Shown one piece after another: positions 1 through 8,178 of a stretch of DNA of 11,638 bases. The notes beneath the pieces are model-generated. The model saw nothing but the letters and a program-made list of their open reading frames with translations, did not search any database and was not told the DNA's origin. Made by a program: the position numbers and the translations under genes. Source of the stretch: an uncultured Anaerolineaceae bacterium (GTDB lineage Bacteria > Chloroflexota > Anaerolineae > Anaerolineales > Anaerolineaceae); the NCBI GenBank assembly GCA_937894825.1, contig CALCQT010000279.1, forward strand, positions 1 through 11,638, given 5' to 3'. Position 1 is the stretch's first letter. The number at the start of each line of letters is the position of its first letter.

Positions 1-977
1 CGCAGCAGGAGACTCAATTCACGATAGGAATCGGCATGTTTTGACAAATCATCATAAACGACCAAAACATCCATCCCCTGATCCATCAGGAACTCCGCCA
101 GTGTCACACCAAAATAAGGCGCCAGGTAACGCAGCGCCGGCGGATCATCCGGACTGGAAACGACAATTGCGGTTTGGGACAAAACCCCACCGGCTTCCAG
201 AATCTCCAACGCATCAATCACTGAGGTTTTTTTCTGCGCAATAGACACGTAAACACATTTCACATCTGTCCCGCGCTGATTCAGGATGGTATCTAACGCC
301 AGTGTTGTCTTTCCGGTCTGACGGTCGCCCATGATCAATTCTCGTTGTCCCCGTCCAAGCGGAAGCAGCGCATCAATGATTTTCGTACCGGTATAGAGCG
401 GTTCATTAACCGGCGCCCGTTCAACGACTCCGGGAGCAATCCGGTCAATATAACGGTATTCGGATGGCAGAATCGGCCCTTTCTCATCCAACGAACGTCC
501 GATTGGATTAATGACCCTGCCAAGAAACTGCAGCCCGACCGGAATATTTAAACGCTTCCCGGTCGCCAGCGCCCGATCTCCGCCCCGAATGCCCAAATCC
601 GAGCCCAAAAGGATAACATCGACATGCTTTCGGTCAAGGTTCAGAACCATGCCCTGAACACCATTGGGAAAAGTGACAATCTCTTCCAGCTGCACATCCG
701 GCAAACCGGAAAGCGTGGCCACGCCATTGCCGACATGAACGACGGTACCAATACTGATGAAGCGTACTTTCCGCTCAATCTCTTTTGTTTTGTCCACCAT
801 GTTCCGCAAGATTTCGGCGACATCAGGCAATGCTGGCACATCGCCGTTTCTTTGTTTGATATCCCGCAGAACTTCGTCAATAAAGACCTTTTTCGGCTTG
901 GTAGAAAGTCCGGTCTCCTTTATTTTTTGTTCAAAGGATGCTAACACCCGTTGTTGGTTTTCTGTCAATTCAGCCAT
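1..977 (-). CDS. atpA: N-type ATPase alpha subunit (3' part beyond window)
   Basis: Alpha subunit of the F1-like head, which with beta forms the nucleotide-binding hexamer on the cytoplasmic side. I translated it by hand from the ATG at 977: the frame is open to base 1, giving about 325 of the roughly 500 residues usual for alpha. The N-terminus is MAELTENQQR, followed by the beta-barrel region (GTVVHVGNGVATLSGLPDVQ). The P-loop GDRQTGKT lies near residue 215; its Gln is the alpha-type signature, against GGAGVGKT in beta. RAPVNEPLYTGTKIIDALLP precedes the P-loop, as in other alphas. The start overlaps the end of atpF by 8 bases, implying translational coupling. The C-terminal third and the downstream gene, expected to be gamma, are outside the window. 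No frameshift or internal stop is seen. Confidence 0.96.
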   Translation of the reverse strand, partial: MAELTENQQRVLASFEQKIKETGLSTKPKKVFIDEVLRDIKQRNGDVPALPDVAEILRNMVDKTKEIERKVRFISIGTVVHVGNGVATLSGLPDVQLEEIVTFPNGVQGMVLNLDRKHVDVILLGSDLGIRGGDRALATGKRLNIPVGLQFLGRVINPIGRSLDEKGPILPSEYRYIDRIAPGVVERAPVNEPLYTGTKIIDALLPLGRGQRELIMGDRQTGKTTLALDTILNQRGTDVKCVYVSIAQKKTSVIDALEILEAGGVLSQTAIVVSSPDDPPALRYLAPYFGVTLAEFLMDQGMDVLVVYDDLSKHADSYRELSLLL

Positions 978-1758
978 TATTATTTAAACTCATCTGTTGA
1001 AGCGACGCTTCCACCACATCACGAGAGGCTCTCAGCTGCGCCATGAGCGAATGATCAATAATTAAATCTCCGATCGTGACGCGGATTCCGGCGATCAACT
1101 TTTCATCAATCTCAAAATCAACATCAACATCATCGTCCGCCAGTGCGCTGAAAGTCCCAATTAACTGCTGTTCTTCATCGACCGTCAATGGCGAAGCGAC
1201 CGCAACCTGGGCGGAAGGAGTGATGCCGGACAGAGTTTCCCGAATCGAATTGACCAACCGCATGTCCGTTTTCCCCAGGTCCCATATTTTCTGATCGAGT
1301 CCGGCGACCAGGGAGGTATGAACCGTAGGCGGCAATACTTTTCGAATCATTTCGCCCGCGATGTCAAAAATCGTTTCCACCACTTCATCGCGATGCTTGC
1401 GCATCTCCATCAGCTGTTCTTTTTGCACTTCGACCAGCACGTCCTGCAGAATAATCCGGGCTTCTTCTCTGGTCGCATCCAACAGCTCAGTCTGAGATTG
1501 TTTGTTTTTTTCATAGGCCTCATCAAGAATCTGCTCGATTTCCTGATCCAGCAAATTCAGACGGGTCTCAATTTCACGAAGTTGCCTCGCGGCATTTTCC
1601 CGGTCTTCAACCGTTTCCTGCATCAACTGCTCCTTGCGTTCCGCCTGCTGCTCAGAGCGTCTCACAATCGGTTTGAAAACAAGAAAATAAAGCGCGACCG
1701 TGATGATCAAAAAGTTAATAACTTCCCACAGGATAGTTACCCAATCAATATCGAGCAT
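970..1758 (-). CDS. atpF: N-type ATPase b subunit with delta-like C-terminal domain
   Basis: Peripheral-stalk subunit of 262 residues, well above the usual 155-170 of F-type b. Residues 7-29 form one N-terminal membrane helix (VINFLIITVALYFLVFKPIV), and residues 33-140 are a charged, heptad-like coiled coil. From about residue 185 to 245 the sequence resembles the end of the F-type delta subunit: a PLTVDEEQQL segment, then KLIAGIRVTIGDLIIDHSL, which matches the delta pattern LIGG(V)xxxxGDxxIDxS. No separate atpH exists in the operon, so this one protein probably both spans the membrane and caps the alpha3beta3 head. The ATG lies 3 bases after the atpE stop, and the gene ends inside the atpA start. 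The b assignment is firm; the delta homology is my reading of the motif and needs a profile search. Confidence 0.92.
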   Translation of the reverse strand: MLDIDWVTILWEVINFLIITVALYFLVFKPIVRRSEQQAERKEQLMQETVEDRENAARQLREIETRLNLLDQEIEQILDEAYEKNKQSQTELLDATREEARIILQDVLVEVQKEQLMEMRKHRDEVVETIFDIAGEMIRKVLPPTVHTSLVAGLDQKIWDLGKTDMRLVNSIRETLSGITPSAQVAVASPLTVDEEQQLIGTFSALADDDVDVDFEIDEKLIAGIRVTIGDLIIDHSLMAQLRASRDVVEASLQQMSLNNNG

Positions 1759-1761
1759 CGA

Positions 1762-2040
1762 TTATCCCCCAAAGAGCGCAGTAACCAGGGGATTGGCAAA
1801 TAGCAGGATCAATACAACCAGAAGAACATAAATATTTGTCGTTTCACACAATGCCATCGCAATGATCATCCCCATCCGGAGGTCTCCGGCTGCATCCGGC
1901 TGGCGTGCCATTCCTTCCAGTGCCTTCTTGCCAGCCAAACCTTCCATGATCGTGGGCACAATCGTTCCGATTGAAATCGTAAAACCCACAACAATAATCG
2001 TAACCACGGTCACAAGTGTCTGTGTATCAAGATTTTCCAT
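1762..2040 (-). CDS. atpE: N-type ATPase c subunit (rotor ring), two-carboxylate site
   Basis: Ion-carrying subunit of the membrane rotor ring, 92 residues. It forms a hairpin of two helices (about 8-35 and 56-85) joined by the cytoplasmic loop ARQPDAAGD, a hallmark of c subunits. Aligned by eye with the Na+-binding c subunit of Ilyobacter tartaricus (Q32, V63, E65, S66, T67, Y70), the equivalents here are E33, L64, E66, T67, T68 and Y71. The essential helix-2 carboxylate is E66, and E33 adds a second carboxylate on helix 1. The hydroxyls T67 and T68 would fit Na+ coordination. However, a studied N-ATPase ring (Burkholderia pseudomallei) was reported to be proton-specific, so the ion cannot be settled from sequence. 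The start overlaps the end of atpB by 14 bases. Confidence 0.96.
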   Translation of the reverse strand: MENLDTQTLVTVVTIIVVGFTISIGTIVPTIMEGLAGKKALEGMARQPDAAGDLRMGMIIAMALCETTNIYVLLVVLILLFANPLVTALFGG

Positions 2041-2740
2041 AACTATTTTCCTTTTGTGTTTGTTTTTTTTGATTCGTCATCATTTGCTTCCGCCGCGCAT
2101 CTTCGTTACTGATTTCAACAGCCGAGGCAATGTACAACGTAGCTAAAGTAGTCATAATAAACGCCTGAAGAATACCCGTTACCATGCCCAGCAAAATAAA
2201 CGGGACAGGAATGATCAACGGAACAAGCGAAACGACAATCGCGACAATTAAATCGCCGCTCATAATATTCCCGAATAACCGCAGCGTCAGCGAGAGCGTT
2301 CGGCTCAGGTGCCCCAACAGTTCGATCGGGAACAAAAAAATCGGGTCAGAAAAAGTGAGCAGATATTTCAGCAGCCCCTTCTGGCGGATGCCATAAAAAT
2401 GAACCGCAAAAAAAACGACCAAAGCCAGAGAAAAAGTGGTGTTGATATCCGCTGTCGGCGAACGTAAACCCGGGATCACGGAAAGCAAATTAGAAAAAGC
2501 GATAAAGATAAACAAACTGCCCAGAAGCGGGAGATAAGGCGTCAGATTATCCACATCCAACACATCGCCAACCATTGAAGTAATGAAATCAAGCAATGTC
2601 TCCAAAAGACTCGGAATGGTTTTCTTTATAATCAAAACCAGCACAACCATCAGCGCCATTGCGATCCATGTCATCACGACCGTGTCTCGAATCGGCATCC
2701 CCAACAATGTAAAAATAACCGGATGAGAGATCACGTCCAT
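2027..2740 (-). CDS. atpB: N-type ATPase a subunit (ion channel stator)
   Basis: Membrane stator subunit, 237 residues, that forms the two ion half-channels beside the c ring. The family core is clear: LTLRLFGNIMSGDL at about residues 151-164, where R154 is the essential stator arginine, then LQAFIMTTLATLYIASAVE at 191-209, containing the conserved Gln (Q192) of the last helix. Several hydrophobic helices are visible, around 22-38, 71-90, 103-118, 165-190 and 191-210. The C-terminal tail of about 25 residues is polar and Lys/Gln-rich. The ATG lies 3 bases after the atpR stop, and the end of the gene overlaps the atpE start. Length and motifs fit a normal, intact a subunit of the shorter N-type form. 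Confidence 0.96.
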   Translation of the reverse strand: MDVISHPVIFTLLGMPIRDTVVMTWIAMALMVVLVLIIKKTIPSLLETLLDFITSMVGDVLDVDNLTPYLPLLGSLFIFIAFSNLLSVIPGLRSPTADINTTFSLALVVFFAVHFYGIRQKGLLKYLLTFSDPIFLFPIELLGHLSRTLSLTLRLFGNIMSGDLIVAIVVSLVPLIIPVPFILLGMVTGILQAFIMTTLATLYIASAVEISNEDARRKQMMTNQKKQTQKENSYGKS

Positions 2741-2743
2741 ATT

Positions 2744-3082
2744 TCAGTTCCCGGTTTCGTTATTGTTTTCATTTTCTTTTTCATTTTTTTTTCTCTTTCC
2801 GGATAATTTTGCAACCTGAGTGAGATTGGCAATTGTAAATCCGGCTACCGCCAAAATCGCATATAACGGCCCCATCCGAAGCGCGAAATAAAGCAGGATA
2901 CCCATCGTCACAGTTCGGAATAATCCGCCAAAAATAAAATGGAGAGCTACTTTCGATCCCCCGCCAGGTTGCATTTTGTCAGTAAACGATCGAATCGAGA
3001 ACAAAAACAGACGCGCGTACAGGATGCCGCTTCCAAACCAAAGGAAGCTGAACACGATTTTTGCGGTAGTACTATTCGCCAT
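2744..3082 (-). CDS. atpR: N-ATPase accessory membrane protein AtpR
   Basis: Small membrane protein of 112 residues in the position that defines N-ATPase operons, between atpQ and atpB. Three hydrophobic segments are seen, about 9-30, 47-68 and 71-90. Arginines lie within or at the edges of the helices (R24, R56, R69), and a charged Lys/Glu/Asn-rich tail runs from about 92 to the end. AtpR proteins are proposed to assist assembly of the c ring or the ion path in N-ATPases, but their function is not established. The gene overlaps the end of atpQ by 11 bases and is followed at once by atpB. The assignment rests on operon position, size and three-helix topology; the sequence alone would be hard to name. 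Confidence 0.85.
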   Translation of the reverse strand: MANSTTAKIVFSFLWFGSGILYARLFLFSIRSFTDKMQPGGGSKVALHFIFGGLFRTVTMGILLYFALRMGPLYAILAVAGFTIANLTQVAKLSGKRKKNEKENENNNETGN

Positions 3083-3356
3083 CTTTTTTATCCTCCTTAT
3101 TTCTTTCCCGAAGCTCGTAAGATTCGTAGATCATAAATTTGATCAGAAAATAACCGCCTGTCAGCAGTCCGAAAAGGAATCCGATGATTGTCAATAAAGG
3201 TTTCGTGTCAAAATGCAGATCAAGAAAATGACCGCCAACCGGGCTCAGAACAATTGGAAGCGCCAGTTCCCATCCGAGCGTCGACGCCTTCAAATCCCGA
3301 CCGGTAAGCCGGTGAATCTTCTTCTTTTTCCCTTGTTTATTCTCAGCATTTCCCAC
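3072..3356 (-). CDS. atpQ: N-ATPase AtpI-like membrane protein AtpQ
   Basis: Small AtpI-related protein of 94 residues. A basic N-terminus (KQGKKKKIHR) precedes two predicted membrane helices, about 27-46 and 53-76, with the AtpI-type stretch WELALPIVLSPVGGHFLD between and within them, and a charged C-terminus. In F-type operons AtpI helps assemble the c ring, and AtpQ is its counterpart in N-ATPases. The start is GTG at 3356. It is the only ATG/GTG/TTG start candidate I found between the preceding in-frame stop and the conserved region, and it has an AGGA about nine bases upstream. It follows the only large gap in the operon (3357-3576) and overlaps atpR by 11 bases. The call is supported by both sequence and position. 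Confidence 0.87.
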   Translation of the reverse strand: MGNAENKQGKKKKIHRLTGRDLKASTLGWELALPIVLSPVGGHFLDLHFDTKPLLTIIGFLFGLLTGGYFLIKFMIYESYELRERNKEDKKDGE

Positions 3357-3576
3357 TTCTGCCCATCCTGTGTTCGTTATTCCAATTCCGCTTCTCGAAA
3401 AGAATTTTCGGTTTGCATGTTTCTTTCATTTCCAAAGTGAATCATCCAAACCAAACACGCTTTTACTTTTCGCGGCAACCATCACAGGATGTTCTTTCAA
3501 CTTCAGTGATTATTCTGCCAAATCGGGACGGAACACCACCGGATGGGAATATCCCATTAAGGGAGCACAGGTTCGG
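3357..3576 (-). other. 220-base gap inside the ATPase operon, between atpC and atpQ
   Basis: This is the one sizeable non-coding stretch in an otherwise overlapping operon. I read all three minus-strand frames: none is open throughout and none continues the epsilon protein with helical, Ala/Leu-rich sequence. The only local structure noticed is a short inverted repeat at 3543-3557 (ATGGGA, 3-base loop, TCCCAT), just past the atpC stop. It could be an RNA-processing or partial-termination site, or a relic of a lost epsilon C-terminal domain; neither is shown. Confidence 0.55.
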
Positions 3577-5583
<2,007 letters not shown>

Positions 5584-5612
5584 ATTATAAAACAGACTCA
5601 GAGGATTGTCAA
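5584..5612 (-). promoter_or_regulatory. Consensus sigma70-type promoter for the ATPase operon
   Basis: On the minus strand, TTGACA (5612-5607) and TATAAT (5589-5584) are both perfect consensus hexamers with the ideal 17-base spacer. Transcription would begin near 5577 and run into atpD. It lies about 150 bases past the kinase stop, so the ATPase genes need not depend on readthrough from the kinase. Confidence 0.8.
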
Positions 5613-5659
5613 ACGACAACACCTGAAAATTATGACGAAAACCTTGAAATTGGCAAAGA

Positions 5660-5678
5660 TTCTTACAGTTTTCTTACA
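5660..5678. promoter_or_regulatory. 11-base-spaced direct repeat upstream of the operon promoter
   Basis: TTCTTACA occurs at 5660-5667 and again at 5671-5678, exactly one helical turn (11 bases) apart; on the minus strand this is TGTAAGAA twice. It lies about 50 bases upstream of the -35 box. Tandem half-sites with this period are typical of OmpR/PhoB-family response regulators, so this is a candidate activator site. The regulator is unknown. Confidence 0.4.
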
Positions 5679-5764
5679 TTTTTCCGGACCGCGAGAACAC
5701 GCTACCGCATTATTTAATTCGAGGGTCAAAAAGAAATAGCTTGTTTATCGGCACCTGGTTTTGC

Positions 5765-6239
5765 TCACCCACCGACTGTTCTGAACTCCAGCGTTGCCGG
5801 ATGATCGTCCGGGTCCAACGGAAGCGTGAATGAAAAAATCGCGCCGGTCCGGTCCGAACGGTTTTCCGCCCACATTCTTCCGCCATGCCCTTCAACAATC
5901 GCGTTACTCAGAAACAACCCTAATCCGACGCCTTTGACCTGGTTCGCGGTCCTTTTTGAGCGGAAAAACCGTTCAAAAAGATGGATTTTATCTTCCGACG
6001 CAATACCGGGCCCGTCATCCTGCACAGAAATTTTGACAAAATTGTCAGACTGCGACCCCAAAATCAAAATTTCACCGCCGGGAGCATATTTAATTGCGTT
6101 GGATACCAGGTTAAACAAGACCTGCTCAATCCGATCCGAATCGCCGTAGACGATCGGAAAATCTTTGGGGAAGGAACATCGGATCTGGTGCCGCGCGGAT
6201 TGGGTTTGCATCCGTTTGGCAACATGCAAAGAAATTTCC
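5765..6239 (-). CDS. Histidine kinase, C-terminal part (ATP-binding domain), split by adapter artefact
   Basis: This is the HATPase_c half of the sensor kinase that begins at 7381. From the end of the adapter the frame reads EISLHVAKRMQTQ and continues to a TGA at 5765. The four ATP-site boxes are all present: N-box QVLFNLVSNAIKYAP, G1 DDGPGIA, F-box LFERFFRS, and G2 GVGLGLFLSNAIVEGHGG. The catalytic module is therefore intact. A TTG at 6229 could be mistaken for a start codon, but the protein really continues from the upstream fragment; the two share one frame if the artefact replaced rather than added bases. No membrane segment is present. The gene ends 150 bases before the ATPase promoter. 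No response regulator is in the window. Confidence 0.9.
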
Positions 6240-6279
6240 TGACATGTGACTGGAGTTCAGACGTGTGCTCTTCCGATCT
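6240..6279. other. Illumina TruSeq adapter (artefact) with probable sample index
   Basis: Bases 6246-6279 match all 34 bases of the TruSeq index adapter: on the minus strand it begins AGATCGGAAGAGC and ends CTCCAGTCAC. The next six minus-strand bases (6245-6240) are ATGTCA, which is TruSeq LT index 15. The translated artefact gives the familiar contamination peptides: CDWSSDVCSSDL on the plus strand and RSEEHTSELQSH on the minus. This is not genomic sequence, and it places in-frame stops in the kinase gene. Confidence 0.97.
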
Positions 6280-7381
6280 AAGAGCCGGAGTATAGCCGGG
6301 ACGCGTCCAGCAGATCATTGATCAATCCGGTCAAACGATCCGCTTCCTGTTCAATCACGGTCAGCGATTCTTGCAGCACTTCGCTGTCCCATTTGGCATC
6401 CTGAAGACGCATGGTCGACGCATAGCCTTTGATCAAGGCGACCGGCGTTTTCAATTCATGGCTAATGGTCGAAATAAAATTGTTTTTCAAGTCGTCAGCT
6501 TCCCGGAATTTGGAAATGTCGCTCACCATTGCGATGATGTTCACGATCATATTTTCGGAATTCATAACCGGCGTGTAAATGATGCTGACAGGCAGCGGTT
6601 TCTCCGCCAGCGCACCGTAAACCAAATTTCCTTCCACATAAAGACGAGAGTCGCGGTTCAGCGGCCATCCGCCGGCTTCGCCATCCTGCAGTTCCATGCC
6701 CGCCGTAATTTTATCCAGCACGATAACATCGTCATGATGCTGCCCAATGACGGTATTTTCTTTCAAGCGCAGCATTTTCAGGAGCGCCGGATTCACCTGC
6801 TCAACCTTGTGTCCGTTATCCAGAACGATAATCCCGTCAGCAGCCGCATTGATCAGCGCGTTGAGACGGTTCTTTTCACGAATATTATCACCATAGAGAT
6901 TGGCATTTCGAATCGCGATGGCAGCCTGATCCGCAAAAATTTTCAGCATTGTCCGGTCGTTCAACGAAAAACTGGCCGGGTAATTGCGAAAAATCACAAT
7001 GATCCCAAGCACTTTTCCCCGTTCAACCAGCGGCAGTCCTACACCGTCAGCGAACCCCAATTCTTTAATCTCACGAACACGATCAATCAGCAGATTGATA
7101 TCCAGCAGCGCCGACTCAGTCGTTTCCAGCGTGTCATCTTCGAATTTTGAAAGATAGGTTTCGATATACTTTAATCCGGGTTCGCTGATGCCTTGTGTGG
7201 TGCGGACATGCCATTTTTCAGTTTCTGAATACAGCGCGATAAACCCGCCGAAACCGCCCATCAACTCCGAAGAAATGCGTAATATCTGCCACAGTAAAGC
7301 ATCCAGATCCAGTTCCTGGGTCATGACACGCGCAAGCTCTAGTAGAAAATCCCGCTGGCGAATTCGAATATCCTGAAGCAT
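6278..7381 (-). CDS. GAF-PAS sensor histidine kinase, N-terminal part, split by adapter artefact
   Basis: Sensor half of a two-component kinase. A GAF domain spans about residues 10-165 (SELMGGFGGFIALY, then LPLVERGKVLGIIVI and IFADQAAIAIRNANLY), a PAS domain about 172-292 (LINAAADGIIVLDNGHKVEQVNPA), and the HisKA dimerisation helix follows with the H-box NFISTISHELKTPVALIKGY. H308 is the expected phosphorylated His. No signal peptide or membrane helix is seen, so it should sense a cytoplasmic signal. The ATG at 7381 has AAGGGAG five bases upstream. The reading frame stops at a TAG (6280-6278) formed by one genomic base and the adapter, so the true protein continues into 6239-5765, giving about 540 residues in total. 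The ligand and the cognate regulator are unknown. Confidence 0.92.
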   Translation of the reverse strand: MLQDIRIRQRDFLLELARVMTQELDLDALLWQILRISSELMGGFGGFIALYSETEKWHVRTTQGISEPGLKYIETYLSKFEDDTLETTESALLDINLLIDRVREIKELGFADGVGLPLVERGKVLGIIVIFRNYPASFSLNDRTMLKIFADQAAIAIRNANLYGDNIREKNRLNALINAAADGIIVLDNGHKVEQVNPALLKMLRLKENTVIGQHHDDVIVLDKITAGMELQDGEAGGWPLNRDSRLYVEGNLVYGALAEKPLPVSIIYTPVMNSENMIVNIIAMVSDISKFREADDLKNNFISTISHELKTPVALIKGYASTMRLQDAKWDSEVLQESLTVIEQEADRLTGLINDLLDASRLYSGS

Positions 7382-7447
7382 TTTTCTCCCTTACCGATGG
7401 TTTCTCAGATGACAGGGTTATCCTTATCTGCACCATTTTCATCAATG

Positions 7448-7453
7448 ATTATA
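7448..7453 (-). promoter_or_regulatory. Possible -10 box for the histidine kinase gene
   Basis: A perfect TATAAT on the minus strand lies about 67 bases before the kinase ATG. No good -35 hexamer stands at 16-18 bases; the best spacing gives only weak matches. Transcription would start near 7441. Confidence 0.35.
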
Positions 7454-7549
7454 ATGCGTTCCGCAGCCGGTCTGTAACCCTCCCGCAGCGCAATATTTAA
7501 AAGCCCTCACAGCACAGATTTAACAATCATTAGAAACTGAATAGAATGC

Positions 7550-7577
7550 TTGATTTATGAAAAGTTTATGTTAAGAT
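7550..7577 (+). promoter_or_regulatory. Probable promoter of the nicotinamidase operon
   Basis: TTGATT (7550-7555) and TAAGAT (7572-7577) are separated by 16 bases and lie in an A+T-rich stretch just before pncA. The start would be near 7584, leaving a short leader that contains the strong ribosome site AAGGAGA (7589-7595), five bases before the ATG. The hexamers match consensus at four positions each. Confidence 0.5.
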
Positions 7578-7599
7578 ATGGATAAATTAAGGAGAAAAT

Positions 7600-8178
7600 A
7601 TGCCGAATCTGCTTGTTATTATGGATATGAACAACGGGTTTGCGAAAAAGGGTGCACTCTATAGTCCACGGACGGAGGCCCTGATTCAGCCCATTGCCGA
7701 TTTTTGCAGGGAAAAAGCCGAATCCGAAGACTGGACACTATTAGCCCTATCCGATTCGCATGCCGCTACAGACATAGAACTAAAATCTTTTCCGCCGCAT
7801 TGTATGGCCGGAACGACCGAATCAGAGGTCATCGCGGAAATCAAACCGTATTGCGATATGATCCTGCCAAAATACACCACCGGGGGATTTTTTGAAATCC
7901 AGGAAGCGGCAAAATCAGACGCTCGTTATGAACTAAGCAACTACGATGAAATTCATATTGTCGGCTGCTGTACCGATCTCTGCGTTTTCAATTTTGCCAT
8001 CATCACCCAAAAATATCTGGAGTTTGCTTTCCACAGCAAAACGATCAGCAGGATGCCGAAAATCGTCGTTCAGCGCTCACTGGTCGATACGTATGACACC
8101 GACGGGCACTCCGCAGAAATGCTGAATGATTTCTTCCCCGGCCACATGGCACTGAACGGAATCGAGATTATTGAATGA
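7600..8178 (+). CDS. pncA: Nicotinamidase (nicotinamide to nicotinate)
   Basis: Cytoplasmic cysteine hydrolase of the isochorismatase-like family, 192 residues, that deamidates nicotinamide for NAD salvage. The catalytic triad is visible: D9 (MDMNNGF), K91 (PKYTTGGF) and C128 (VGCCTDLCV). The metal site is D52 and H54 (SDSHA), E60 and H67 (FPPHC). A Glu as third ligand resembles the Streptococcus pneumoniae type (D, H, E, H) rather than the Mycobacterium type (D, H, H, H). The ATG at 7600 has an AAGGAGA ribosome site. The stop overlaps the start of the next gene (ATGA), and that gene uses its product, which strongly supports nicotinamidase over other isochorismatase relatives. Confidence 0.94.
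   Translation: MPNLLVIMDMNNGFAKKGALYSPRTEALIQPIADFCREKAESEDWTLLALSDSHAATDIELKSFPPHCMAGTTESEVIAEIKPYCDMILPKYTTGGFFEIQEAAKSDARYELSNYDEIHIVGCCTDLCVFNFAIITQKYLEFAFHSKTISRMPKIVVQRSLVDTYDTDGHSAEMLNDFFPGHMALNGIEIIE

Noticed and set aside
1318..1803. Open frame of 161 codons on the plus strand, opposite atpF and atpE
   Set aside because: Antisense shadow of well-supported ATPase genes with repetitive Leu/Phe/His content.
6371..7150. Open frame of 259 codons on the plus strand, opposite the kinase
   Set aside because: It is the antisense of a clear GAF-PAS-HisKA protein; its composition is unlike a protein family and no ribosome site stands out.
5765..7381. Natural pseudogene or split two-protein kinase
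   Set aside because: The break coincides exactly with a commercial sequencing adapter, so an assembly artefact explains it.
7405..7500. Stop-free run of about 30 codons on the minus strand just before the kinase
   Set aside because: Has no ATG, GTG or TTG start, and a run this short is expected by chance.
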